Both the position numbers and the translations under genes were made by a program. Below are positions 34,864-43,944 of a stretch of DNA of 64,000 nucleotides, in pieces. Below the pieces are notes generated by a model. The model worked only from the letters and a program-made list of their open reading frames with translations, did not search any database and was not told the origin of the DNA. Origin of the DNA: Anderseniella sp963759095 (GTDB taxonomy: Bacteria; Pseudomonadota; Alphaproteobacteria; Rhizobiales; Aestuariivirgaceae); contig CAVWYF010000016.1 of assembly GCA_963759095.1 (NCBI GenBank), forward strand, positions 186,001 to 250,000, given 5' to 3'. Positions within the stretch are counted from its first letter, which is position 1; every line of letters starts with the position of its first letter.

Positions 34864-35771
34864 GCATGGTTTTGCATACACACAATGTCTCGCGGCGCTT
34901 CAGGGACGTTGAAGCACTGAAAAGTGTGTCACTGGATGTTGCCAGTGGTGAAAAGGTGGCGCTACTCGGCCATAATGGTGCCGGCAAGACCACGTTGTTC
35001 AGGGTCATCCTGGGCTTCCTGCGCGCGCACGGCGGCAGCGTTTCCATTAACGGACAACCGCCAGGAAGCCGCTTGGCCAGGCGCGATGTATCCTACCTGC
35101 CTGAAAGCGTAGCCTTTCCCAAAATGCTGACCGGCCGGGAAATTGTATCCTTCTATGCAAAGCTCAAATCTGCCGATGCCGGACAGGTTGAGAGCGCTTT
35201 GGAAAAAGTCGACCTTGCCGACGCTGCTGACAGGCGATGTGGCGGGTACTCAAAAGGCATGCGGCAGCGGCTGGGACTGGCTCAGGCGATTGTCGGCAGC
35301 CCCAAACTGATGTTGCTTGATGAGCCCACATCCGGGCTCGACCCCATCTCGCGGCAACGCTTTTACACCCTGATTGGCGACATTGCCGGTAAGGGCACGG
35401 CTGTTCTGCTGTCATCGCATGGATTGAGCGAACTTGAACTGAAGACCGATCGGGTGGCGATTCTGCGAAAGGGCGAACTTGTCGCCAATGGATCGCTGGC
35501 CGAACTGCAACGCTCGGCAAATCTGCCGATCCGCATTCGTGTTCGTTCAAATTCTGATGACGTCGAAAGCGTGCACAGGCGGTTTGGCGGTGAGCGGGTC
35601 AACGGGGAGTCTGTTGAATTTGATTGCGCTCGACCAGACAAGATGGACCGTTTGTCGGCGATTTCACAACTCGGCACTGCCGTGAGCGATGTGGATATCT
35701 CATCGCCGAGCCTTGATGAGGTGTATCGCTATTTTTCCCGAGAAGATGCTGAGGGAGGCGATGAAGCATGA
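34860..35771 (+). CDS. nosF: NosF, ABC transporter ATPase for CuZ maturation
   Basis: Cytoplasmic ATPase of the NosDFY complex. The 303-residue protein has Walker A (LLGHNGAGKTTLF), the Q-loop, a variant signature (YSKGMRQRLGLAQAI), Walker B (LMLLDEPTSGLDP) and a conserved switch histidine (LLSSHGLSE). The ATG overlaps the nosD stop in an ATGA, and the end overlaps nosY by 4 bp, so translation is coupled. Confidence 0.95.
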   Translation: MSMVLHTHNVSRRFRDVEALKSVSLDVASGEKVALLGHNGAGKTTLFRVILGFLRAHGGSVSINGQPPGSRLARRDVSYLPESVAFPKMLTGREIVSFYAKLKSADAGQVESALEKVDLADAADRRCGGYSKGMRQRLGLAQAIVGSPKLMLLDEPTSGLDPISRQRFYTLIGDIAGKGTAVLLSSHGLSELELKTDRVAILRKGELVANGSLAELQRSANLPIRIRVRSNSDDVESVHRRFGGERVNGESVEFDCARPDKMDRLSAISQLGTAVSDVDISSPSLDEVYRYFSREDAEGGDEA

Positions 35772-36598
35772 GCGCTATTCTCGCAATCGCGCAGACTGAA
35801 ATCCGCATAGGGATCCGTAACCGATGGGTTCTGCTGGCTTCGATCATTCTGCTGGTATTTGCACTGCTGTTGGCCCTGTTGGGCACTGCACCGTCAGGCG
35901 CCACCAAGGCTGATGGTTTGAGCGTTGTGGTGGCCAGCCTGTCCACACTGTCGGTTTACCTGGTGCCGTTGATTGCCCTTCTGCTGTCGTTTGATGCGAT
36001 TGCCGGCGAGATTGACCGTGGAACACTTCAACTGACACTGGCAACGCCGGTTTCGCGAGGGCAGGTCCTGTTTGGCAAGTTCTGCGGCCATGTCATCGTG
36101 TTGTCCCTGGCCGTTGTGCTTGGTTATGGCGTTGCCGGCGCGCTCGTGTTCGCTGCCGGGCAGAACACCGGCATGGACGGCGTTGTTGATCTTGTACGTG
36201 TGATTGCCACCAGCATGGCACTGGGAGCCACCTTCATTGCGATTGGATATGTGGCAAGTGTCAGCGTGCGCCAGACCGGGACCGCTGCAGCGCTGGCCGT
36301 TGCCATCTGGCTGTTTGCCGTTGTGCTTTACGACCTGGCACTGCTGGGTGGGTTGCTTGCCAGTTCAGACGGGTTTTTTGCCAAAGTTCTGTTTCCCTAT
36401 TTGCTTTTGCTCAACCCGGCCGACGCATTCCGGGTGTTCAATATGGCGGCAATCGACGCTGCCGGGGCATCTACAGGACTTGCTGCGGGTGGCAACGCAC
36501 TGCCGTTTCTGCCGCAACTGGCCATCATCAGCCCGTTTGTGTGGATGGCCATAGCACTCGGTCTGTCGACCGCAATTCTCAGGAGGGTTCAGCCATGA
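35768..36598 (+). CDS. nosY: NosY, membrane subunit of the NosFY transporter
   Basis: A 276-residue integral membrane protein with six hydrophobic segments, the permease partner of NosF. The opening AIAQTEIRIGIRNRWVLL, then AGEIDRGTLQLTLATPVSR, is typical of ABC-2 permeases including NosY. It overlaps nosF and nosL by 4 bp each. It supplies sulfur to the periplasmic CuZ assembly step by analogy with studied systems. Confidence 0.93.
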   Translation: MSAILAIAQTEIRIGIRNRWVLLASIILLVFALLLALLGTAPSGATKADGLSVVVASLSTLSVYLVPLIALLLSFDAIAGEIDRGTLQLTLATPVSRGQVLFGKFCGHVIVLSLAVVLGYGVAGALVFAAGQNTGMDGVVDLVRVIATSMALGATFIAIGYVASVSVRQTGTAAALAVAIWLFAVVLYDLALLGGLLASSDGFFAKVLFPYLLLLNPADAFRVFNMAAIDAAGASTGLAAGGNALPFLPQLAIISPFVWMAIALGLSTAILRRVQP

Positions 36599-37146
36599 CC
36601 AGCAGATTGATTAGTGCCTCACTCTGTCTCGCCTGCCTTTTGGCCTTGTCGGCCTGCAATGAGCAAAGCGCAAAACGGGATGTACCGACGCCTGTCGCCA
36701 TGACGGAAGAGGCGGTGGGTCATTACTGCAATATGACCATACTGGAGCACACCGGACCGAAAGCGCAGGTGCACCTTGAGCGATTGTTGTTTCCGATCTT
36801 TTTCTCCCAGGTGCGCGATGCAATCGCTTTCATGCGGCTGCCGGAGGAAACCCAGGAAGCTGTTGTCATCTACGTCAATGATATGGGTAAATCCGAGCAA
36901 TGGGATTTTCCCGGCGATAACACCTGGATTGATATCCAGAAAGCCTTCTTCGTCATCAACAGCACCCGGATAGGGGGTATGGGCGCTCCGGAAACTATCC
37001 CGTTTGGCACTGAGGCCGCAGCGAAGAGCTTTTCCGCCAAACACGGAGGTGAGGTTGTGCGTCTGACAGATATCCCGGACACTTATGTGCTTGGCCCGGT
37101 TGATCTGAAACAGCAAAGTCAACTAACCACGGGTTCGATCAAATGA
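36595..37146 (+). CDS. nosL: NosL, copper-binding lipoprotein
   Basis: NosL is an outer- or periplasm-facing lipoprotein that delivers Cu(I) to the NosDFY/NosZ assembly. The 183-residue protein has a lipoprotein signal with lipobox LSAC (C21) and the copper-binding segment YCNMTILEHTGPKAQ. Further motifs are VYVND-like (IYVNDMGKSEQWD) and FVINSTRIGGMGAPE. The ATG at 36595 overlaps the nosY stop. The end overlaps nosX by 4 bp. Confidence 0.93.
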   Translation: MTSRLISASLCLACLLALSACNEQSAKRDVPTPVAMTEEAVGHYCNMTILEHTGPKAQVHLERLLFPIFFSQVRDAIAFMRLPEETQEAVVIYVNDMGKSEQWDFPGDNTWIDIQKAFFVINSTRIGGMGAPETIPFGTEAAAKSFSAKHGGEVVRLTDIPDTYVLGPVDLKQQSQLTTGSIK

Positions 37147-38087
37147 TGTTGTCCCGCCGCCGGTTCATGACGATCTCAGCCGGGCTGGCCCTGGGAGGAG
37201 CAGCCTGTCCTGCCGCCGCGAAGACTGTGTCCTGGAAAGGCACTGCGCTTGGTGCTGAGGCAAAGCTGATCATCACCGGCCTGCCGGAAGCCGAAGGCAA
37301 ACGTCTCATCAGACTGGCGCTGAAAGAGATAGATCGCCTTGGAGACATTTTCAGCCTCTACCGGGCCGACAGCACGTTGTGCATCCTCAACTCAAAGAGT
37401 CGGCTTAAATCACCACCTGCGGAACTCTTGTCTGTCCTGTCTCAGGTAAGTGCCATTCATGCCGCAACGGGTGGGTTTTTTGACCCGACTGTGCAGCCGC
37501 TGTGGCAGGCATTTGCCGAACACGGCGGTCGTCCTGATCACAGGCTCGTCGGCGGCACACTCGAGAAAGTGGGTTGGCACCTGGTAAATTACGACATGAC
37601 AGAAATCGAGTTCGCCAGGCCCGGCATGCAACTGACACTGAACGGTATTGCGCAGGGCTTTATCACTGATCGTGTATCCGCGTTGCTTCGCTCTGAAGGA
37701 CTGGAGAATGCAGTTGTCAATATTGGTGAAATATCCGCCATGGGCCACAAGCCGGGCGGCAACGGATGGCGGGTCGGGTTGGCTGCAAATGGCGATGAGG
37801 TACCGACAGATTTCGTAGAATTGAAGGACCGGTGTGTGGCGACATCCGCGCCGCTGGGAACCACATTTGATGGTGTGAACAGTCATATCATCAACCCGGT
37901 GACAGGGCGTCCGGTTCGCTCAAGCTGGCAACGGGTGAGCGTTGTCCATCGCTCCGCAGCAATAGCTGATGGACTTTCTACCGCTGCCATCGTGATGGAT
38001 GAGGCGCAACTGGTTGAGTGTATGGACACGTTCGGCGAAGTGAGCGTGAATGCCAGGCGGTCCGATGGATCCTTGCTGGCCGTTTGA
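37143..38087 (+). CDS. nosX: NosX, FAD:protein FMN transferase (ApbE family)
   Basis: NosX attaches FMN covalently to NosR. The 314-residue protein has a Tat-like signal (LSRRRFMTISAGLALGGA) and the ApbE signatures (FSLYRADSTLCILN, GFFDPTVQPLWQAF, LNGIAQGFITDRVSALL, VVNIGEISAMG, HIINPVTGRPVRSSWQRVS). All are intact. It ends the nos operon. The substrate site on NosR (SGAT) is visible in the same operon. Confidence 0.93.
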   Translation: MMLSRRRFMTISAGLALGGAACPAAAKTVSWKGTALGAEAKLIITGLPEAEGKRLIRLALKEIDRLGDIFSLYRADSTLCILNSKSRLKSPPAELLSVLSQVSAIHAATGGFFDPTVQPLWQAFAEHGGRPDHRLVGGTLEKVGWHLVNYDMTEIEFARPGMQLTLNGIAQGFITDRVSALLRSEGLENAVVNIGEISAMGHKPGGNGWRVGLAANGDEVPTDFVELKDRCVATSAPLGTTFDGVNSHIINPVTGRPVRSSWQRVSVVHRSAAIADGLSTAAIVMDEAQLVECMDTFGEVSVNARRSDGSLLAV

Positions 38088-38358
38088 CAGCAAACACGCC
38101 AACACCTTTTGCCTCATATTGACGGCTGGTTGATTGATGACCGAGCCAACAATCGGTGCAAGTGCCCGGGTGCCTTCATTCCAATGGTGATCCGGCTTGG
38201 GTTGTTGCTGATCATCCTTCGCAGGCGCCTGTTCAGAATTTGAGTCATCGGTATCGTAAAGTTGATTTGGTTCAATGAGTTACGTTTGGTCACTCAAACG
38301 TTGAGTCAAGCGTTTGGATACAAGTGTCGCGTGAGGGCGCCACAGATGCGCGGCTCGA
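38088..38358. other. Convergent intergenic region with a dyad cluster
   Basis: Between the ends of nosX and the NYN gene. It contains three alternating hexamers, CGTTTG (38283-38288), CAAACG (38295-38300) and CGTTTG (38311-38316), plus the overlapping palindrome ACTCAA-ACG-TTGAGT (38292-38306). No T-run follows, so a classical terminator is not evident. Confidence 0.5.
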
Positions 38359-39141
38359 TCAATTCCTTCCGGCAATTGTCTGCTTTTTGCTCTTTGCGTT
38401 GGGAGATTTTTTCACAGTCGGTCTGACGCGAATGCGCATGCCGCGACCTTGCGGATGGTCGATCTCGAAAGCATTTGTTTTGCGAATGAGATCGCTCAGC
38501 TTACGGGAGCCGAATGTTCTGGGGTCGAAGTCGGAAGACAGGTTGGAAAGCTGCTTTCCGACCTCGCCAAGCAGGACCCAACCATCCTCGGTCTCGATCT
38601 GTTCGATGGCTTTCTTGATGGTCGGTGTTGCTGCACTGGGCGGCTGAAGTGATGTGGTCTGCGGTTCTGACTCACCTTCGTCCGCAGATGCACCAGGCAA
38701 CAGGTTTTCCGTGTAGATGAACCTTCGGCAGGCTTGGCGAAAACTCTCCGGCGTTTTCTGCTCGCCGAAGCCAAACACATCAACGCCCTGTTCCCTGATG
38801 CGAGATGCAAGGCGGGTGAAATCGCTGTCGGAAGACACCAGGCAGAAACCGGCAAACCGGCCGCTGTGCAACAAGTCCATTGCATCTATGACCAGTGTGA
38901 TGTCGGAGGCGTTCTTGCCGGTCGTGTATGCAAATTGCTGGTGAGGTATAATGGCGTGTTTTGACAGTTGATCTGCCCAGCCTTTCGAGCGGCCGCTCGA
39001 GAAGTCGCCATAGATCCGCCGGACGCTGGCTTCGCCTATCTTGGCGATTTCCTCAAACAGCCCATCGGCGATTCTTGCTGACGCATTGTCGGCATCTATC
39101 AGAACGGCAAGACGCGGGGATTGTGGTTCGGTCAATTTCAC
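38359..39141 (-). CDS. NYN-domain protein with OST-HTH/LOTUS domain
   Basis: A 260-residue soluble protein. Residues 1-150 are a NYN (LabA/DUF88) PIN-like nuclease fold with conserved acidic residues (LAVLIDADNASARI, DITLVIDAMDLL, LVSSDSDFTRLASRI). Residues about 170-240 are an OST-HTH/LOTUS domain (IKKAIEQIETEDGWVLLGEV, KLSDLIRKTNAFEID), which binds RNA or G-quadruplexes. The tail is basic. This pairing is widespread in bacteria, with a presumed RNA-processing role that is not well defined. Confidence 0.88.
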   Translation of the reverse strand: MKLTEPQSPRLAVLIDADNASARIADGLFEEIAKIGEASVRRIYGDFSSGRSKGWADQLSKHAIIPHQQFAYTTGKNASDITLVIDAMDLLHSGRFAGFCLVSSDSDFTRLASRIREQGVDVFGFGEQKTPESFRQACRRFIYTENLLPGASADEGESEPQTTSLQPPSAATPTIKKAIEQIETEDGWVLLGEVGKQLSNLSSDFDPRTFGSRKLSDLIRKTNAFEIDHPQGRGMRIRVRPTVKKSPNAKSKKQTIAGRN

Positions 39142-39227
39142 ACCTCGGGTTGGGATTGCGGTTCAATGGATAGTGCGGGAAGCGGGCGCCTTACACAATT
39201 AAAAGCGCACTGGTTGACATGCCGTGA

Positions 39228-39950
39228 CTAGGCCGCCAGGTCCTTCACCAGATATCCGACACCATAGGCAAGCCCGGACGCCACCAGGCCGATCACCAGC
39301 GTCTCAAGGCCGGAATGCCACCACTTTGCCAGTGACCATTTGCTCTTGATGGTCCCGATCAGGAAAAACGCTACAAGTGTCATGGCGAGCGCGATGACAA
39401 AGGCATCAGCAAGCCCGAGCAGAAAAGGCGCCAGTGGAATTGCACCAAACAGGATGAATGATGCCAGAGTGGCGAGACCTGATTTCAGGGGCGAGCGCAG
39501 ATTGGTGGACAGGCCGTACTCATCAACCAGCATGGTGTTGATCCAGGTTTCTTCACTGGATGTCACCGCCTTGACGGCATCGTCCAGTGCGGCTCCTTCA
39601 AGACCCTTGCCCTGCAGGATCTGTCTGATCTCTTCACGTTCGCCGTCAGGTTCCTGCCTGATGTGGCGCCTTTCGATTTCGCGGTAGCGGGCAAGTTCAT
39701 CAACCTCCGTCTTGGTGCCTGTGTAATTGCTTGCCGCCATCGAGAAGCCATCCGCCAGCAAATTGGCGAGGCCGAGAATCAGAATGATGTTGGCCGACAA
39801 GCCGGCGCCCACGACACCTGCAACAATGGCAAATGTGGTAATGGCCCCGTCAATGCCGCCATAGACCCAGTCGCGCAGGTAATTGGGCCGGTTCTCGGTG
39901 GCCAGTCTGGTTCTGATGCCTTCAATGCTGTGATCGTGTTCAAGTTGCAT
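39228..39950 (-). CDS. VIT1/CCC1-family metal transporter
   Basis: A 240-residue membrane protein of the vacuolar iron transporter family, which moves Fe2+ or Mn2+ out of the cytoplasm. Signatures are LRDWVYGGIDGAITTFAIVA and LADGFSMAASNYTGTKTEVDE in the first membrane half, an acidic cytoplasmic region (EVDELARYREIERRHIRQE), then three C-terminal helices. The ATG at 39950 fits the family N-terminus; the ORF is open to 40031. It is divergent from the tetraheme cytochrome gene and next to an iron-hungry electron-transfer cluster. Confidence 0.85.
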   Translation of the reverse strand: MQLEHDHSIEGIRTRLATENRPNYLRDWVYGGIDGAITTFAIVAGVVGAGLSANIILILGLANLLADGFSMAASNYTGTKTEVDELARYREIERRHIRQEPDGEREEIRQILQGKGLEGAALDDAVKAVTSSEETWINTMLVDEYGLSTNLRSPLKSGLATLASFILFGAIPLAPFLLGLADAFVIALAMTLVAFFLIGTIKSKWSLAKWWHSGLETLVIGLVASGLAYGVGYLVKDLAA

Positions 39951-40257
39951 GATCGTGGTTCCAAGTGTTGCGTGTTCCTTGTGCTTCTTACAGTGCTGCA
40001 CCGATTCGCGACGCTCCTTGACCCATATCAAGAGCTTGTTGGAGCGCTGCCTGTCCGTGCGATCGAAGCGAGGTCTCTGGCTCGGAAGCCATATGGGCGC
40101 GCATCAGACGACGGTCTGAGTGGAGTGTCGTTTTTGAGTCAATTTGACGCCATAATACCTGAATAGCCTGCAGCGGGTCGCGGTGGTCCGGAGCGCGGTT
40201 TTGATCCAGTCAAAACCTGAAGCGTTCTGGCAAGAGTATATTTCGGGGTTTCATTAC
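39951..40257. other. Divergent promoter region between VIT and tetraheme cytochrome genes
   Basis: About 307 bp with no convincing gene. The main visible feature is a 19 bp perfect palindrome at 40198-40216. Both promoters are expected here. Confidence 0.5.
40198..40216. promoter_or_regulatory. Perfect palindrome GTTTTGA-TCCAG-TCAAAAC
   Basis: Seven-base perfect arms with a 5 bp spacer, ending about 42 bp before the tetraheme cytochrome ATG. The TTGA/TCAA cores recall FNR sites, but the core spacing is 5 rather than 6, so it is probably the operator of another dimeric regulator. Confidence 0.5.
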
Positions 40258-41295
40258 ATGGATACATGCCATGACCGGACACGGTTCCATGTTGTGAAGG
40301 TTATCGTTCTGGCAACGGTTTTTCTGTTGGCTGCAATCGCATCGGCAACGGCTCAATCTGTCAAGAAGCCGCCGAACCACAAGAAGATCGTGGGTCCAAA
40401 CGCGTGTGCCGAGTGCCACAAGAAAACCACCGAGATCTGGAAGAAGACCCACCATTCCACCACCTTCAAGAAAATGCCGCGCAGCAAGGAAGCGCGCAAG
40501 ATTGCCAACAAGATGAAGATCAAGCGCATCAAGTCGGAAAGCCTGTGCCTGACCTGTCACTTCACCACCCAGATCAAGAGAAAGAAGAAAAAGCCGATTG
40601 CCGGAATCTCCTGTGAATCCTGCCATTCCGCCGGCAAGGACTGGGAGAAAGTGCACAGCGAATTTTCGGGCAAGACCGAAAAGACAGAATCCAAGGCCGA
40701 AGAAGCAAAAAGATGGAAGAAGGCGGAAAAGCTCGGCATGATCCGGCCCGCTGCAATCTACAAACTGGCCAAGAATTGCTATAGTTGCCACGTTGTTCCC
40801 CAGGAAAAGCTGGTCAATGTCGGAGGGCACCCTGCGGGCAGTTCGTTTGAGCTGGTCTCCTGGTCGCAAGGCGAGGTTCGCCACAATGTCTGGTATTCAA
40901 AGGGCAAGACAAACAACGCGGCCAGTGCAGGGCGAAAACGTATTCTGTATATTACCGGTCTGGCTGTTGAACTTGAAACCGCGCTTCGGTCCGTCGCGGT
41001 GGCCACCAAGAGCAAGGTGTATGCCTTCAGGATGGCGCGTCGGGCCGATGCCGCACGCAAGAAAATGAAGAAGGTTGCCGCTGCATTGCCGAAAGCGGGT
41101 GAAGTCGCCAAAATCGTCGAGCTGGGGTATTCTGCGGGCCTGAAACTCAACAACAAAAAGGCTCTGCTGACGGCTGCCAAGGGGATTGCGAGTACATCGC
41201 TTGCCCTGATCGCAAAGTATGATGGAAGTACATTTGGCGCTGTTGACCCCTTGATCCCCAATGAAAGCAAGTACAAGGGTAAGCCGCCCGAGTAA
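40258..41295 (+). CDS. Tetraheme c-type cytochrome (c554-like)
   Basis: An exported 345-residue cytochrome. The ATG at 40258 places a signal peptide (VVKVIVLATVFLLAAIASAT) correctly; a GTG at 40183 is in frame but would include the palindromic operator. Four haem sites are seen: CAECH, CLTCH, CESCH and CYSCH, in the spacing of cytochrome c554-like proteins. The middle is very rich in lysine (FKKMPRSKEARKIANKMKIK). The C-terminal 130 residues are helical and haem-free. It is the first gene of the plus-strand electron-transfer set. Confidence 0.85.
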   Translation: MDTCHDRTRFHVVKVIVLATVFLLAAIASATAQSVKKPPNHKKIVGPNACAECHKKTTEIWKKTHHSTTFKKMPRSKEARKIANKMKIKRIKSESLCLTCHFTTQIKRKKKKPIAGISCESCHSAGKDWEKVHSEFSGKTEKTESKAEEAKRWKKAEKLGMIRPAAIYKLAKNCYSCHVVPQEKLVNVGGHPAGSSFELVSWSQGEVRHNVWYSKGKTNNAASAGRKRILYITGLAVELETALRSVAVATKSKVYAFRMARRADAARKKMKKVAAALPKAGEVAKIVELGYSAGLKLNNKKALLTAAKGIASTSLALIAKYDGSTFGAVDPLIPNESKYKGKPPE

Positions 41296-41520
41296 CGTGC
41301 CGAAAGCACGGCTCCTGCCGGGACGAAACAGCCGCACAATTTTGCCAAATTATGGCCTCTCCACAGCACCTTAGTGCCCCAAATTAACCATACGAAAAGC
41401 TACACTCGCAACGAGTAGGGCGTTGAAAAATAAAGTTCGAAAAGAACCAAAAAAGTTTCCCGCAGGGGAACAGTCAGTTTGTGCCGTCGCCGGGCATGGA
41501 AATCGCAGGGGACAAAGCCA

Positions 41521-43122
41521 TTGGCGCAAGGAAATCTTGTCAGACGACCGCAACGTTGGGATGCAGCATTTGGCCGTGAACGCATTCATGCCGACTGGGT
41601 CAAGCTGATCCTGTCTTCCCAGATTTTGGGTGATATCGATCCGGCGGATTTTCCCGACGATTTGTCGCTTGCAGACATCATAACCAATGATTGCGCGATC
41701 AGGTGGTGTTCGCGCGGCGAAATTGTCTACGCGGCAGGCAGTTACCAGACATCGATATTTGTGGTGCTTAACGGTGGTGTCCGGGTATCGGATGAAGCCG
41801 GAACCGAGGGCGCCACAGGGCAAACAGTGATGCCCAAGCTAAACGCCTGGCTCAGCCCATTGCTGCAGGGGAAATTCGGGCGCGCTGAAACCAATGTAAC
41901 ACGGTTCCCGACAGTTCGCCTTGGACGTTATGAGATGTTCGGCGAGGTCGAAGCCATGACACGCACGCCGCGCAGCAACACGGCGGTTGCCGATGTTGAC
42001 AGGACAGCGCTGCTGGAGATTTCATGGCCGGGCGCGCGCGAGTTGCTGCACTGGTCGGATGGTTTCCGGTACCGTGTAGAGGAATTGTATCGCGCCCGCA
42101 GCGTTGAGGTCGGACTGAAAGAAAGCGGGCTGTTTGCCCATGTCGATCCTGAAACACTGGTGGCGATTGCACAGCAATGTACCTTTGAACGCCATGGCAG
42201 TTTTGACTGGTCTCACCTCTATCAGCGGGAAAATGCCGGCAGGCAACAAGGTGAACAGATGATCGGGCAAGAGCCGCAGATCATCGAGCAGGGGCATTAC
42301 CTGGAGGACATGTTTCTCATTCGCGCAGGCTTTGCGCGCATTACCGAGACAATTCATGACAACGAATCTTCGGTCGGGTTTCTGGAAAGCGGTGACGTCT
42401 TCGGTCTGGCCGAGATTGAAGAGGGCCTGCTGTTTGGCAGCCATCCGCATGCCGGGCAGGGGTTGCGCTCCGTCGGCTATACCGACCTTATCCGGATACC
42501 TGAGCATATTGTCGGCAAGTTCATATTATCCGGGTCGAAACGCCGGGGCGGGGGTGTTGCGTCCGCGCCCGGGCAAGTTTCACACTCCGACCTGTCGCTG
42601 CTTGATTTTGTGGTCGACAACCGCTTCATCAATGCGACCAATGCCATGGTTATCGACACCACGCGGTGCATAGGTTGTGATGATTGTGTTCGCGCTTGTG
42701 CTGCGGCTCATGACGGTATCCCGCGATTTGTCAGAACCGGGCGTACCCATGCCAATCTGATGGTTACCAGTGCCTGCATGCATTGCACGGATCCGGTCTG
42801 CCTCATCGATTGTCCCACAGGCGCCATTCACCGCGACGCATTCAGCGGCTCCGTGGTTATTGATGACGATACATGCATAGGATGTGCGACTTGCTCAAGC
42901 GCCTGCCCGTACAACAACATTCAGATGAGGGAAGTGACCGGGCCGGATGGTGCCATCCTGATCGATGAAGATGGCAGCACGCACCTGAAAGCGACCAAAT
43001 GTGATCTGTGTGCCGGACAGAGCGGTGGTCCAGCATGCCAGCGGGCGTGTCCGCATGATGCATTGACGCGTATCGACATACGCGACATGGACCTGTTGTC
43101 TGCCCGGCAGCCACGCGTGTAA
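41521..43122 (+). CDS. Two cNMP-binding-like domains fused to DmsB-type 4Fe-4S ferredoxin
   Basis: A cytoplasmic protein of about 533 residues with an unusual fusion. Two cyclic nucleotide-binding-like barrels come first (RGEIVYAAGSYQTSIFVVLNG; then LEDMFLIRAGFARITETI and FLESGDVFGLAEIEEG). A C-terminal polyferredoxin follows with four cysteine groups (CIGCDDCVRAC, CMHCTDPVCLIDCP, CIGCATCSSACPYNN, CDLCAGQSGGPACQRACPHD), as in DmsB/NrfC-type subunits. No helix-turn-helix is seen, so it is not a Crp-type regulator. The start is a TTG at 41521 or 41479; both have AGGGG-type sites. A membrane b-type gene follows after 5 bp. It may be an electron carrier gated by a ligand or potential. Confidence 0.75.
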   Translation: MAQGNLVRRPQRWDAAFGRERIHADWVKLILSSQILGDIDPADFPDDLSLADIITNDCAIRWCSRGEIVYAAGSYQTSIFVVLNGGVRVSDEAGTEGATGQTVMPKLNAWLSPLLQGKFGRAETNVTRFPTVRLGRYEMFGEVEAMTRTPRSNTAVADVDRTALLEISWPGARELLHWSDGFRYRVEELYRARSVEVGLKESGLFAHVDPETLVAIAQQCTFERHGSFDWSHLYQRENAGRQQGEQMIGQEPQIIEQGHYLEDMFLIRAGFARITETIHDNESSVGFLESGDVFGLAEIEEGLLFGSHPHAGQGLRSVGYTDLIRIPEHIVGKFILSGSKRRGGGVASAPGQVSHSDLSLLDFVVDNRFINATNAMVIDTTRCIGCDDCVRACAAAHDGIPRFVRTGRTHANLMVTSACMHCTDPVCLIDCPTGAIHRDAFSGSVVIDDDTCIGCATCSSACPYNNIQMREVTGPDGAILIDEDGSTHLKATKCDLCAGQSGGPACQRACPHDALTRIDIRDMDLLSARQPRV

Positions 43123-43127
43123 CCAAT

Positions 43128-43943
43128 ATGTTTGGTATTGCGCGGAATTCCATGGTCACTCTGATTGCGATTGTGGCTGTTTACTGGTTGATCAGTTTCT
43201 ACAGCACTGCACTGCGCGATCCGAGATTTCTGGATGGCTGGATTCTGTCTGCCGGCATGTTCGTGCAGTTGCTCTTTCATGTCAGAAAGAAACTTCCCGC
43301 AAGCCCGCTGGGCAGAGCGGCGAGCTGGTTGAAAATGCATGTCTATCTGGGGTATTTCGTGGTTGCCGTGTTTCTGTTTCACACCAGTTACTCACTGCCT
43401 GAAACCACGCTTGAATGGGCGTTGTGGATCATGTTCGTGCTTGTTGTTGTCAGCGGGCTTGTCGGATTGTATCTGACCAGTTCGATACCCGGCAAACTGC
43501 AGCAGCAACATGCCGAGCAAATGACCTTCGAGCAAATTCCGACGGCACGGCTGAACCTGTTCCGTGAAGTCAACGCCCTGGTCCTGGACACGGTCACCCC
43601 GGAAGGATCGTCGGAAGTGTCCGATTTCTATGTGAACAGGTTGCGGGGGTTTTTCAGAAGACCACAGAACCTGAGAGCGCATTTACGTGGGTCGCGGCGT
43701 CCTCTGGAGCGGATAAGCGGCGAGATTGCTGACCTGGAACGCCGGGTCAATGCCCCGGACAGAAAAACACTGTCTTCAATCAGAAAACTTGTGACAGCCA
43801 AATATGATCTCGACCACCAGTACACAGTTCAGGGGTTGATGCATTCGTGGTTGTTTGTGCACATACCGGCAACCTATTCCCTGATCGTGCTGTCAATTCT
43901 GCATGTCGCGGTTGCGTACGCTTATTCGTCGGGAGTTCGGTGA
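43128..43943 (+). CDS. Membrane cytochrome b-like protein
   Basis: A 271-residue inner-membrane protein with about five hydrophobic segments. Candidate haem-b histidines lie in SWLKMHVYLGYFVVAVFLFH and MHSWLFVHIPATYSLIVLSI, with a third in LHVAVAYAY. A charged region of about 110 residues (SIPGKLQQQHAEQM to TAKYDLDHQYTVQG) separates the membrane halves. I do not recognise a named family. The position between the polyferredoxin and the decaheme cytochrome suggests it moves electrons across the membrane between them. It ends 1 bp before the decaheme ATG. Confidence 0.7.
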   Translation: MFGIARNSMVTLIAIVAVYWLISFYSTALRDPRFLDGWILSAGMFVQLLFHVRKKLPASPLGRAASWLKMHVYLGYFVVAVFLFHTSYSLPETTLEWALWIMFVLVVVSGLVGLYLTSSIPGKLQQQHAEQMTFEQIPTARLNLFREVNALVLDTVTPEGSSEVSDFYVNRLRGFFRRPQNLRAHLRGSRRPLERISGEIADLERRVNAPDRKTLSSIRKLVTAKYDLDHQYTVQGLMHSWLFVHIPATYSLIVLSILHVAVAYAYSSGVR

Positions 43944-43944
43944 C

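Noticed and set aside
40198..40216. FNR box before the tetraheme cytochrome
   Set aside because: The TTGA and TCAA cores are 5 bp apart, not 6; reported instead as a separate palindrome.
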